Assembly: GCF_022539505.1 (NCBI RefSeq) | Contig: NW_025899963.1 | Location: 124,001 to 188,000 of the forward strand | Reading direction: 5' to 3' | Origin: Lolium rigidum | Lineage: Eukaryota; Streptophyta; Magnoliopsida; Poales; Poaceae | Length of the DNA stretch: 64,000 nt | Part shown: piece by piece, positions 34,588 to 45,819 of the stretch | Layout of the letters: every line of letters begins with the position of its first letter | How positions within the stretch are numbered: position 1 is the first letter of the stretch | Made by a program: the position numbers and the translations under genes | The notes under the pieces: generated by a model | Database searches by the model: none | Told to the model about the DNA's origin: nothing | The model's input: the letters and a program-made list of their open reading frames with translations, nothing else

Positions 34588-35217
34588 ATGAGTAATCCTG
34601 AAGTTGAAGTTCGTTCTTTTAAGCAACAAGGTGGAGAAAGTTTTAAAGATGCTTGGTATAGAATTAGTAATGCTCATCAAAGGTGCATTAAGAAACACTC
34701 CACCACTATCCTTCTTAGGAACTTTTATGTTGGTTTATCTAGTTGGAATAGATATGTTCTTGATACTCTTTCGGGAGGTAATTTCCTAGGTACTCCCGCT
34801 TTAGAAGCTAGTTGCATCATTGAGAGTCTAGTTGGAATACCACCTGTTAATGAAATTAAAATTGAAATCTCCCTTGAGGATGTTATGAAAAAATTGGAAA
34901 CCATAGAGAAAAATTTTCCAAGTATTGAAACTAAATTGGAAATGTTATTGGATAAAACTGATGAACTTGATAAATCCCTAGGAGGAATTGATGAAAGAAT
35001 TAGTGTCCTAGGAACTTGTTTTGTCAATGATAATCAAACCAATAGGATTGATGAACTTGAAAAAGCTATGGGAACCTTGGGTTCAACCTTTTCTTCTCTC
35101 AAGTATAATGAGAAAGCTTATGTGGTAAAGAGCAAAAATTCATGTACGCCGCTAAAGTGCCTAAACAAAAGAATTATTATAGGCCTAAAATTTCTAAAAC
35201 CCCTAACACCACCATAG
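34588..35217 (+). pseudogene. Shortened Athila-type gag of element B
   Basis: ATG 34588 begins MSNPEVEVRSFKQQGG. Residues about 15-90 (FKDAWYRISNAHQRC, then LRNFYVGLSSWNRYVLDTLSGG) correspond to the gag segment AQAWERMKSL ... IQTFYAGLNFSSRNLLDSAAGG of element E; the preceding half of the capsid region is missing. The rest is a predicted coiled coil (LETIEKNFPSIETKLEML and following). A frame change near 35120 removes the original C-terminus, whose STLDVT end can still be read in another frame at 35295-35312. No zinc knuckle or protease. A truncated gag might still be packaged by or interfere with full gag, but this is inference. Confidence 0.75.
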
Positions 35218-35312
35218 AGAATTTAGATAATGGAGCACCTAAAGTACCCTCTGCAACAAGTTGTGTTTGCATGAAAAATAATGATGATGCTTCTACTCTC
35301 GATGTTACTTGA

Positions 35313-37884
35313 TTTGCACTTTCTGCGCCTAGCTGAAAGGCGTTAAAGAAAAGCGCTTATGGGAGACAACCCATGTTTTTACTACAGCAATTTTTTGTTT
35401 TGTTGAGTCTTGGAAGTTGTTTACTACTGTAGCAACCTCTCCTTATCATGTTTTTGTGCCAAGTAAAGTTTCTATGTCAAAGTTGATGTTATATTTGGGA
35501 TCGCTGCGCAGAAACAGCATTGCTGTCTGTCACGAATCTGGGCACAGTTCTCTGTAGAAAATTCGAAAAAATCTGCCAATTTACGAGCGTGATCCTCAGA
35601 TATGTACGCAACTTTCATTAGTTTTGAGTTTTTCCATTTGAGCAACTATGGTGCCATTTTAAAATTCGTCTTTACGGACTGTTCTGTTTTTGACAGATTT
35701 TGCCTTTTATTTCGCATTGCCGTATTTGCTATATTGAATGAATTTCTTTGATCCATTAATGTCCAGTAGCTTTATGCAATGTCCAGAAGTGAAAATAATG
35801 ATTGTTTCACCTCTGAATGTGTGAATTATTAATTGTGCACTAACCCTCTAATGAGTTTGCTTGAAGTTTGGTGTGAAGGAAGTTTTCAAGGGTCAAGAGA
35901 GGAGAATGATATACTATGATCAAGAGGAGTGAAAGCTCTAAGCTTGGGGATGCCCCCGTGGTTCACCCCTGCATATTTTAAGAAGACTCAAGCGTCTAAG
36001 CTTGGGGATGCCTTGGGCATCCCCTTCTTCATCGACAACATCATCAGGTTCCTCCCCTGAAACTATATTTTTATTCAATCACATCTTGTGTTCTTTACTT
36101 GGAGCGTCGGTTTGTTTTTGTTTTTGTTTTTGTTTGAATAAAATGGACCCTAGCATTCACTTTGTGGGAGAGAGACACGTTCCGCTGTTGCATATGGACA
36201 CATATGTCCTTAGGCTTTACTCATAATGTTCAAGGCGAAGTTTCTTCTTCGTTAAATTGTTATATGGTTGGAATTGGAAAATGCTACATGTAGTAATTCT
36301 AAAATGTCTTGGATAATGTGATACTTGGCAATTGTTGTGCTCATGTTTAAGCTCTTGCATCATATGCTTGCACCCATTAATGAAGAAATACATAGAGCTT
36401 GCTAAAATTTGATTTGCATATTTGGTCTCTCTAAGGTCTAGATAATATCTAGTATTGAGTTTTGAACAACAAGGAAGACGGTGTAGAGTCTTATAATGTT
36501 TACAATATGTCTTTTATGTGAGTTTTGCTGCACCGGTTCATCCTTGAGTTTGCTTCAAATAACCTTGCTAGCCTAAACCTTGTATCGAGAGGGAATACTT
36601 CTCATGCATCCAAAATCCTTGAGCCAACCACTATGCCATTTGTGTCCACCATATCTACCTACTACATGGTATTTCTCCGCCATTCCAAAGTAAATAGCTT
36701 GAGTGCTACCTTTAAAATTCCATCATTCACCTTTGCAATATATAGCTCATGGGACAAAATAGCCTTAAAAACTATCGTAGTATTGAATATGTACTTATGC
36801 ACTTTATATTTTATTAAGTTGCTTGTTGTGCGATAACCATGCTTCGGGGAACGCCATCAACTATTGTTGAATATCATGTGAGTTGCTATGCATGTCCGTC
36901 TTGTACCGAGGGATCTATCATTTTAGTGGTTGGAGCATGCAAAATTGTTAGAGAAGAACATTGGGCCGCTAACTAAAGCCATGAATCATGGTTGAAGTTT
37001 CAGCTTTGGACATATATCCTCAATCTCATATGAGAATAATAATTGTTGCTACATGCTTATGCATTTAAGAGGAGTCCATTATCTCGTTGTCCATGTTGTC
37101 CCGGTATGGATGTCTAAGTTGAGAATAATCAAAAGCGAGAAATCCAAAATGCGAGCATTCTCCTTAGACCTTTGTACGAGCGGCATGGAGGTACCCCTTT
37201 GTGACACTTGGTTGAAACATGGCATGCGAAGATCCGGTAGTCCAAGCTAAGTAGGACGAGGTGCGGACACTATTAGTACACTATGCATGAGGCTTGCAAC
37301 TTGTAAGATATAATTTACATAACTCATATGCTTTATTACTACCGTTGACAAAATTGTTTCATGTTTTCAAAATAAAAGCTCTAGCACAAATACAACAATC
37401 GATGCTTTCCTCTTTGAAGGACCATTCTTTTACTTTTATTGTTGAGTCGGTTTACCTATCTCCTTCCACCTTAAGAAGCAAACACTTGTGTGAACTGTGC
37501 ATTGATTCCTACATACTTGCATATTGCACTTGTTATATTACTTTATGTTGACAATATCCATGAGATATACATGTTATAAGTTGAAAGCAACCGCTGAAAC
37601 TTAATCTTCCTTTGTGTTGCTTCAACACCTTTACTTTGATTTATTGCTTTATGAGTTAACTCTTATGCAAGACTTATTGATGCTTGTCTTGAAGTACTAT
37701 TCATGAAAAGTCTTTGCTATATGATTCGCTTGTTTACTCATGTCATTACCTTTGTTTTGATCGCTGCATTCATTACATATGTTTACAAATAGTATGATCA
37801 AGATTATGATGGCATGTCACTTCGTAAATTATCTTTGTTATCGTTTTACTCGCTCGGGACGAGCGGAACTAAGCTTAGGGATGC
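35313..37884 (+). other. Non-coding trailer of element B
   Basis: Closely matches 750-3320 of element A throughout. Internal tract copies (aagcttggggatgcc) occur at about 35940 and 35998, the second followed by the hairpin ggggatgccttgggcatcccc. The tract next to the 3' LTR carries a change (aagcttagggatgc). No ORF is supported. Confidence 0.8.
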
Positions 37885-39479
37885 TGATACGTCTCCAACG
37901 TATCGATAATTTCTTATGTTCCATGCTACTTTATTGATGATACCTACATGTTTTATGCACATTATATGTCATATTTATGCATTTTACTGGAACTAACCTA
38001 TTAACAAGATGCCGAAGAGCCGATTGCTCGTTTTCTGCTGTTTTTGGTTTCAGAAATCCTAGTAAGGAAATATTCTCGGAATTGGACGAAATCTTCGCCC
38101 AGGGTCCTATTTTTGCACGGAGCTTCCAGAAGACCGAAGAGCTAAGGAAGTGGGGCCACGAGGGGCCGACACCATAGGGCGGCGCGGCCCAGGCCCTGGC
38201 CGCGCCGACCTAGGGTGTGGGGCCCTCGTGTGGCCCCCTGCGTTGCCCTTTCGCCTACTTAAAGCCCCCGTCGCGAAACCCCCAGTACCGAGAGCCACGA
38301 TACGAAAAACCTTCCAGAGACGCCGCCGCCGCGAATCCCATCTCGGGGGATTCAGGAGATCGCCTCCGGCACCCTGCCGGAGAGGGGATTCATCTCCCGG
38401 AGGACTCTTCATCGCCATGATCGCCTCCGGAGTGATGAGTGAGTAGTTCACCCCTGGACCATGGGTCCATAGCAGTAGCTAGATGGTCGTCTTCTCCTTG
38501 TTGTTCTTCATTGTTGGATCTTGTGAGCTGCCTAACATGATCAAGATCATCTATATGTAATTCTATATGTTGTGTTTGTCGGGATCCGATGGATAGAGAA
38601 TACTATGTTATGGTGATTATCAATCTATTGTTTATGTGTTGTTTATGATCTTGCATGCTCTCCGTTATTAGTAGAGGCTCGGCCAAGTTTTTGCTCTTAA
38701 CTCCAAGAGGGGGTATTTATGCTCGATAGTGGGTTCATGCCTTCATTGACACCTGGGATCGTGACAGAAGGTTCTAAGGTTGTGATGTGTTGTAGCCACT
38801 AGGGATAAAACATTGATGCTATGTCTAAGGATGTAGTTGTTGATTACATTACGCACCATACTTAATGCAATTGTCTGTTGCTTAGCAACTTAATACTGAA
38901 TGGGGTTCGGATGATAACCTGAAGATGGACTTTTTAGGCATAGATGCGATTGGATGGCGGTCTATGTACTTTGTCGTAATGCCCGGATTAAATCTCACTA
39001 TATTTATCATATCATGTACATGCATTGTTATGCCTTTCTCTATTTGTCAATTGCCCGACTGTAATTTGTTCACCCAACATGCTTTTATCTTATGGGAGAG
39101 ACACCTCTAGTGAACTGTGGACCCCGGTCCTATTCTTTACATAGCATACAATCTATCGCAATTGTGTTTTACTCGTTTTCTTTGCAAACATCTTCCACTC
39201 GATACGTTTAATCCTTTGTTACGATAAGCCGGTGAGATTGACAACCTCACTCGTTTCGTTGGGGCAAAGTACTTTGGTTGTGTTGTGCAGGTTCCACGTT
39301 GGCGCCGGAATCCTCGGTGTTGCGCCGCATCACATTTCGCGACCATCAACCTTCAACGTGCTTCTTGGCTCCTCCTGGTTCGATTAAACCTTGGTTTCTT
39401 TCTGAGGGAAAACTTGCCACTGTGCGCATCATACCTTCCTCTTGGGGTTCCCAACGGACGTGTACATTTACGCGCATCA
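37885..39479 (+). repeat. 3' LTR of element B
   Basis: 1,595 bp with the same ends as the 5' LTR. Together with the 5' copy and the near-duplicate flanks it defines a complete insertion. Confidence 0.92.
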
Positions 39480-39971
39480 AAGCCAAAGAATATTTATAAG
39501 TTTTAACAGATGAGTTGTCAATTCACCTAGACTTGCTCGCAACAGTTTACTAGAGGCATGAACCTACTATCGAGCATAAATACCCCCTCTTGGAGTCACA
39601 AGTGTCCACTTGGCCAGAGTTTCTACTACCAACAAATAGCATGCAAGATCACAAATAACATATGACATGAATATATAATCAATCTTAACATAGTATTCAA
39701 CATTTATCGGATCCCAGCAAACCAAACATAGAGGATTACATAAGGATGATCTTGATCATGTAGGGCAGCTCACAAGATCGATACATGAAGCACAAAGTGA
39801 AGAAGACAACCATCTAGCTACTCCTATGGACCCATAGTCCAGGGATGAACTACTTACACATCACTTGGAGGCGGGCATGGCGATGTAGATGTCTCCGGCG
39901 ATGATTTCCCCCTCCGGCAGGGTGCCAGAAAGAGCTTCAGAATCCCTCGAGATGGGTTTGGCGATGGCGGC
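39480..39971 (-). repeat. LTR K1, right part
   Basis: Continues K1 after element B (the sequence across the joint matches K2 at 40050-40110: gaatatttataag / gaatacttataag, ttgtcaattca). It contains reverse-oriented blocks shared with the Athila LTRs (gaacctactatcgagcataaatac). It stops at gcgatggcggc, where K2 starts. Confidence 0.7.
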
Positions 39972-41218
39972 TGATGACCCACAAGTATAGGGGATCGCAA
40001 CAGTCTTCGAGGGAAGTAAAACCCAAATTTATTGATTCGACACAAGTGGAGACAAAGAATACTTATAAGCCTTAACAACTGAGTTGTCAATTCAGCTGCA
40101 CCTGGAAAAGCACTAGTAACTAGGGTGATGTGAAACAAGCAGTAATATGAGAGCAATAGTAACAGTAACACATCAGCAGTAGCAGTAACACAGAGGCAAT
40201 GGCACCAGAAAATAGTTGATACTACTTCTAATGGCATATAGGACCGAGTGAGTATTTGATGATGAAATATGGACCTGGGTTCCTAACTATCTACACTAGT
40301 GGTAACTCTCCAATAACAAGTGTTGGGTGAACAAATTACAGTTGGGCAATTGACATAATTATTATAGAATTAAGACAGAACATCCAGTTTATTAATCATG
40401 TAGGCATGTTTTCCATATATAGTCATACGTGCTCGCAATGAGAAACTTGCATAACATCTTTTGTCCTACCAGCCGGTGGCAGCCGGGCCTCAAGGGCATC
40501 TACTGGTAATTAAGGTACTCCTTTTAATAGAGCACCGGAGCAAAGCATTAACACTTGGTGAAAACATGTGATCCTCATATCTAAGCCATCCCCTCCAGTT
40601 ATCCCAGTTGCTGTCACTTTGGGGCCTCGGGTTCCGGACATAGACATGTGCAAACAACTTGTAGATACAATCTAAGCAATAATTATAGAGCTTAAATCTA
40701 AGATCATGCCACTCGTGCACTAGTGACAAGCATTAAACACAACAATATTGCAGCAACAATAACTTCACAAACTTTATTGATAGACTGATCATAATGTAAC
40801 AATTTATCAGATCCCAACAAACACAACACTGATTACATCAGATGGATCTCAATCATGTAAGGCAGCTCATGAGATCATTGTATTGAAGTACATGGGAGAG
40901 AGAGTACCAACTAGCTACTACTAGAACCCGTAGTCCATGGGGGAACTACTCACGGAGCATGATGGAGGTGGTGGCGTCGATGGAGAAGGCTCGGGGGGTC
41001 GATCCCCGTCCCGGCAGGGTGCCGAAACAGGAACTTCTGACCCTCGAAACTAGTTTTCGCGATGGCGGCGGCGCTCCGGGAGTCTTTCTAAAGTATGATA
41101 GATATCTTTACGGTTTTCACGTCGGGAGGATTATATAGGCGAAAGGGCGATGTCGGTGGGCGCCCGAGGGGCCCACCTCATAGGCTGGCGCGGCAGGAGG
41201 TGGGGCCGCGCCGCCAGG
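39972..41218 (-). repeat. LTR K2, same family as K1, cut by element D
   Basis: Starts TGATGACCCACAAGTATAGG. It is reverse-oriented, with a minus-strand TATATAA at 41131-41137. It stops at ccgcgccgccagg, where the Tat-type LTR of D begins. It appears to have inserted in K1. Without an internal region or a partner it is either a solo LTR or part of an element continuing outside the window. Confidence 0.65.
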
Positions 41219-41605
41219 TGACATAGGCATCCCAATGGGCCTGCCGAAGATAGTACCCGGGGTTTACTAGAGGCCCATGACCCGAAGAATAAGGAGATTC
41301 GGAAGCCCAAGATATTATTAAGGAAAGCTAGAGTTGTATTAAGAAAGGATACTTGTAATCTTGCGGGACGGGTTAGAAACCCTCCCGGACTCTGTAAACT
41401 TATGTATTACGAAACCCTCGGCTCCACCTCCTATATAAGGGGGAGTCGAGGGACAAAGAAAGGATCGAATCTATTGTCAACAGAACCCTAGTTTTCATAA
41501 TCAGCAAGTACTTTTCGGCTGAAACCTTCGAGATCTACTTGCCCTCTACTTCCAGCAAAACCCTAGTCTACAATCAGTAGGCATTGACAAATTAATCCTT
41601 TGTCA
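41219..41605 (+). repeat. 5' LTR of element D (387 bp)
   Basis: Starts TGACATAGGCATCCC and ends CCTTTGTCA, with TGACA/TGTCA inverted ends, directly before a primer site. A TATATAA at 41432-41438 is a good promoter candidate. The short length fits many Tat elements. Confidence 0.8.
41432..41438 (+). promoter_or_regulatory. TATA box of the D LTR
   Basis: cctcctatataaggggg inside the LTR, about 170 bp before its end; a classical plant core promoter context. Confidence 0.65.
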
Positions 41606-41607
41606 AT

Positions 41608-41625
41608 TGGCGCCGTCTGTGGGGA
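41608..41625 (+). promoter_or_regulatory. Primer binding site of element D
   Basis: tggcgccgtctgtgggga begins two bases after the LTR end. This motif follows the LTR in many grass Tat-type elements. I do not assign the tRNA. Confidence 0.7.
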
Positions 41626-41651
41626 CTAGAGGTTGCAAGGAGTTGATCTCG

Positions 41652-44600
41652 ATGGCACGTCCAGAATCGTCAACTTCGTCGGTGGCTAGCAATGCGATGG
41701 ATCGAGGTAAACGGGAAAAAACTGATCTAGTCGATTTTATTCCTCACCCGCCCTCCCGTATGGATGCATGTGCCTATCTGGAGGAGCCCATCGTCATGAC
41801 GTTCGGAGAATTCCGATTTGGCATCAACAAAGAAGGATCTTATCGTCTCGAAGTTCCGATCTCGTCGGAATTTTCAACGATCGATTCTGGCTTTTCATCG
41901 AGTGATGAGGAGTTTCCGTCGCCACGCTTCATCGACACCAAGGCAAGCGGAAAGCTCGTCAAAATCTTCAGCGACACATCTTTCGAGTCGTCTGCGGACT
42001 CCTTTATAAGCAGCGATTCCGACAGCATCGACAGCTTCAACTTCATCGACAAATCTGCTGCCATCGGCAAGGTCTTCACCAATCTCTACGATGGTGTCAC
42101 CAATCCCGACAAAAATCAATACTCAAAATATCATCAAGTCTATGCAATCGAAGAGGCAAGCCGAGCAGAACCAGAGACGTCAGAGGCTTTCGACGATTTG
42201 GGAAACCCATACGTCGATCCCACTGATCTCAGAAGAGGCCTAGGCACTAAATATGTCGGGTCTACACCTCGCGACAGAGTTCAACTCCTGCAAGCAGCGT
42301 GGGATAGAGCCGCAAGAGCCATGGATGGTACAGAATCAATGAACACAACTGCTACTGTACAAGAACTGCAAGCTTATCAATATAGACTTGCTCGTGTGAG
42401 TAGGGAGCTGGAAAAACAGACAGCATCCCTGAATAGAAGAAAAGAGGCAGCCTCCGCGTCAAGCAGGTGTCGAGCAGAACTCAGTCGACAATCAGAAACT
42501 TCGGGAGATAGTCACAGAGAAGCTCGGAGGAGGGCAAGATCTAGGCTACAAAATATACCTAAAGAAGAGAGGGGAAACATAATTCAAAATCTCGACATGT
42601 CCTTCATGTCGATTGATACAAGGGGAAATATCATCCCGAAAACGCCAGAAGCAGGATACATGGCAACGCAAGCTTACATACTCGCGTCCAGACCACCCCC
42701 TGGGGACCCGAGAGAAGCATTGTTTAATATGGCAATGGCTGGAGTTGGAGTTATGGGAACAGCGTTAGCAGCCACGCCTCCCGAAGAAAACCCTAGGCAA
42801 AATAGTCCACGACCCACGGCAGCGGTGCAAGATCCACCAAGAACAAGTGGAGCAAGAGACACAGCAGCTCAAATAAGGGTGGATAGAGTGCGACAAGAAA
42901 GAAGAGAACGTCAGCATTCACCAGAAGTTGCCGACGAAGATATGTGTGGACTCCCGTGCTTTACGAGACGAGTTCGAAAGACTCGCGTCCCGAAAGGGTT
43001 TAAGTTACCCGAAAATTTCAAGAAATTCGACAGCCTGCAGGATCCCGAGGATTGGCTCATTGATTATCTCGAGATGGTAAAACTAGTAGGAGGAACCAGA
43101 GCAACAGCCATGCAAAGTATCCAAGTTCACTTGAGTGGTGCCGCAAGATCTTGGATAAAGAAACTTCCCCAAGGTTCTATCGACAGTTGGGATAGTTTTG
43201 AGGATATCTTCGTAAGGAACTTCCGATCCACCTGCAAGAAACCTGCGTCATTGGAAGAGTTGAGGGCGTGTCGACAGAAACACGACGAGTCGATGAGAAA
43301 ATATATACAGAGGTGGAACATTATTAAAAACTCGGCAGAAGATATATCTGACGAGAGAGCAATAGACGCGTTCGTGGCAGGAATTCGACGAGGAGATTTC
43401 GTCGAGGACTTAGGCAGAACTAATCCTAAGACAATATCAGCGTTGATGGAGATAGCAAACAAGTGGGCAGATGGAGAAGATGCGATATACAACAAGCTAC
43501 ATAGGTCGCCAGAAGAGGATCGTGGTCGAAAGTTTCAAAATAGAAGGCGATTTTCTCGCCAGTTCTACAATAATGATGCTCCTGGCCACATATCGGCTGG
43601 TTTCCGAGGAAACTCTGGAGGGAATAGTCGAGATGACTACCAAAGGAGTAATGAGCAACAAGGCGACAATAGAGGTGATTTCCGTGGTAACAGGCAAAAT
43701 AGTGGACCAAGGTTTCAAAGACTTTATGTGTCCCCCGAGGAGATGATGAACGGACCATGCCAGATGCACTTTTATCTCGACAGCAACGGGAAGAGGCAGT
43801 CAGGGCATCTCCAAAAATACTGCCGCAATTTTCATGCAATGTTGCGAGCCGCAGGAATCGCAAATGCCCAAGCAATGAACAGAAACCCCCAGGGGCCAAG
43901 GAGTGAGATCCACCTTCCGCCTCCTCCCGCAATTACGGACGAAAATCGGCACCAGCTCAGAATAGCGGCAGCACCACACCCACCTCCATATGTTGACCCC
44001 AACTCCAATGGTGCGGTCTCGATGATTCAGAAAGCTAGGCCATCTAACAGGGCGCAGAAGGTAATCTCGCGGCAAGTGTTCATGGCAGAAAAGATGCCTC
44101 CACCAACAGTTGAGTACCTAAATTGGTCGGGGCAAGACATTGGCTTCACAATTGCGGATCATCCACAGCAAGTTCCTCGACCAGGACAATCAGCACTCAT
44201 CTTACCCGCCGTAATTGCTGGCTTTGACGTGTCCAGAGTTTTTATAGATGGTGGCAGCAGTTTAAACCTTATGTATGCAGATACATTGAGGAAGATGAAC
44301 ATATCCCTGGCAAACCTGAAACCAACTGATACACGTTTCCATGGGATCACACCAGAGAAGCCAAGTTATCCGTTGGGCAAGATCAATCTCGACGTCCAGT
44401 TTGAGACCCGAGAAAACTACAGGATAGAGAATCTGGAGTTTGAAGTTGTGGATTTCCCGTCGCAATATCACGCTCTGTTGGGTCGACCAGCATATGCCAG
44501 GTTTATGGCGGTACCTCATTATACGTACTTATTGTGGAGGTTGCCTAGACCCAAGGGACCTATCACAATTAAGGGAAGTTTCGCGCTGTATGATAAGTGC

Positions 44601-44810
44601 GACAAGGATTTTCATCGACTGTCAGAAACTTTCGGGATGCAAGCAGAATATATGGCGCCAAGACTCACTGACTATGATGTGCTGCCAGATGCAGGGAGGT
44701 CACTCAAGGAACCAACGTTCAATACTGCCAAGGATTCAAAAGAGGTGCAGATCCACCCGACAGACCTAAAGAAAACGACATCCGTTGCAACAAACATGGA
44801 TGTCGCATAG
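41652..44810 (+). CDS. Gag-protease of element D
   Basis: Open for 1,052 codons from ATG 41652 (MARPESS); the frame is open back through the primer site via a TTG, which is not taken as start. The N-terminal 400 residues are serine- and charge-rich. The gag core is about residues 455-600 (DWLIDYLEMVKLVGG, HLSGAARSWIKKLP, FRSTCKKPASLEELRAC). A Cys-x2-His...His-x4-Cys zinc-finger-like motif lies near residue 700 (CQMHF ... GHLQKYC). The retroviral-type aspartic protease is near residue 865 (FIDGGSSLNLMY). The frame ends in TAG at 44808-44810, and the same frame continues with pol at 44811. Gag packages the genome; protease matures the polyprotein. Confidence 0.85.
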   Translation: MARPESSTSSVASNAMDRGKREKTDLVDFIPHPPSRMDACAYLEEPIVMTFGEFRFGINKEGSYRLEVPISSEFSTIDSGFSSSDEEFPSPRFIDTKASGKLVKIFSDTSFESSADSFISSDSDSIDSFNFIDKSAAIGKVFTNLYDGVTNPDKNQYSKYHQVYAIEEASRAEPETSEAFDDLGNPYVDPTDLRRGLGTKYVGSTPRDRVQLLQAAWDRAARAMDGTESMNTTATVQELQAYQYRLARVSRELEKQTASLNRRKEAASASSRCRAELSRQSETSGDSHREARRRARSRLQNIPKEERGNIIQNLDMSFMSIDTRGNIIPKTPEAGYMATQAYILASRPPPGDPREALFNMAMAGVGVMGTALAATPPEENPRQNSPRPTAAVQDPPRTSGARDTAAQIRVDRVRQERRERQHSPEVADEDMCGLPCFTRRVRKTRVPKGFKLPENFKKFDSLQDPEDWLIDYLEMVKLVGGTRATAMQSIQVHLSGAARSWIKKLPQGSIDSWDSFEDIFVRNFRSTCKKPASLEELRACRQKHDESMRKYIQRWNIIKNSAEDISDERAIDAFVAGIRRGDFVEDLGRTNPKTISALMEIANKWADGEDAIYNKLHRSPEEDRGRKFQNRRRFSRQFYNNDAPGHISAGFRGNSGGNSRDDYQRSNEQQGDNRGDFRGNRQNSGPRFQRLYVSPEEMMNGPCQMHFYLDSNGKRQSGHLQKYCRNFHAMLRAAGIANAQAMNRNPQGPRSEIHLPPPPAITDENRHQLRIAAAPHPPPYVDPNSNGAVSMIQKARPSNRAQKVISRQVFMAEKMPPPTVEYLNWSGQDIGFTIADHPQQVPRPGQSALILPAVIAGFDVSRVFIDGGSSLNLMYADTLRKMNISLANLKPTDTRFHGITPEKPSYPLGKINLDVQFETRENYRIENLEFEVVDFPSQYHALLGRPAYARFMAVPHYTYLLWRLPRPKGPITIKGSFALYDKCDKDFHRLSETFGMQAEYMAPRLTDYDVLPDAGRSLKEPTFNTAKDSKEVQIHPTDLKKTTSVATNMDVA

Positions 44811-45819
44811 GAAAGTGCGCTCGTCAAGTTCCTCCGTGAGCACTGGAAGATCTTCGCATGGTGTCCAGCTGACATGCCAGGAGTACCCAGGGAACTTGCC
44901 GAGCACCACCTCAACTTAGATCCCCTCGCGAGACCAATCAAACAACCTTTGCGGCGTTTTTCGGAACCAAACCGCAAAGCAATGCTATCAGAAATAGATC
45001 GACTCAAAGATGCTGGTTTTATTAAAGAGATATCTACAGAAGCCACGTGGGTAGCTAACCCAGTGATGGTGCCGAAGAAAAACACGAAAGTCCTTCGCAT
45101 GTGTGTCGACTTTACGTGTCTCAATAAACACTGTCCTAAGGATCACTTTCCCCTCCCAAGGATCGATCAAATCATCGACTCCACGGCAGGATGTGAATGT
45201 CTTTCCTTCTTGGACGCGTACTCTGGTTATAACCAGATCAGATTAAAAGAAGATGATGAAGCCAAGACAGCGTTCATAACACCTTACGGCGTGTTCTGCT
45301 ACAAAACAATGCCCTTTGGTTTGAAAAACGCGGGAGCGACATATCAGCGGATGATGCAGAAGTGCCTTGCAACGCAGATTGGAAAAAATGTACAAGTCTA
45401 CATTGACGATGTCGTGATAACATCAAAGAAGGGAACAACACTGATCGAAGATTTGAAGGAAACCTTCGACAACCTCGACAAGTTCTGCCTTAAGCTAAAC
45501 CCGACAAAGTGCTCTTTTGGCGTCCCTACGGGAGAACTTCTTGGGTTCTTGGTATCGGCAAGAGGGATTGAAGCCATCGTTACTATGAGGAAGCCGACAA
45601 AGTTGAAAGAAATACAACAGCTGACGGGGCGAGTCACAGCTTAAAGTAAGTTTGTCGCCAGATTGGGAGAAAAAGCACTGCCGTTCTATGCATTAATCAA
45701 GCAAGGAGAGAAATTCCAATGGAACGAAGAAGCAGATCGAGCTTTCGAGAATCTCAAGCGCACAATTTCGACACCACCAATCTTGGTGGCGCCTAAAGAT
45801 AAAGAACCTCTCTTGTTAT
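44811..45819 (+). pseudogene. Reverse transcriptase of element D, with stop and insertion
   Basis: In frame with gag-protease after the TAG. Visible RT blocks: VANPVMVPKKN, LRMCVDFTCLNKHCPKD, LSFLDAYSGYNQI, KTMPFGLKNAGATYQ, the catalytic YIDDVV (near nt 45400) and LGFLVSARGIEA. A TAA at 45642-45644 interrupts the thumb. Beyond it, ARLGEKALPFYALIKQG and the start of RNase H follow in the same frame until the insertion of element E at 45820. It is otherwise well preserved, suggesting recent decay. If the first stop were read through it would resemble gag-pol read-through systems, but a plain nonsense mutation is simpler. Confidence 0.88.

Larger units (their letters stand above)
32743..39479 (+). 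mobile_element. Complete Athila-type non-autonomous element B
   Basis: Two LTRs of exactly 1,595 bp each (32743-34337 and 37885-39479) flank a 3,547-bp interior with primer site, a shortened gag ORF and a non-coding trailer, but no protease, reverse transcriptase or integrase. Flanking 5 bp are gagcc and aagcc, a target duplication with one change. The element is inserted in LTR K1. Mobility would need enzymes supplied by another element. Confidence 0.9.

Noticed and set aside
41607..41651. TTG at 41607 as start of D gag
   Set aside because: It lies in the primer binding site; the ATG at 41652 is the first normal start.
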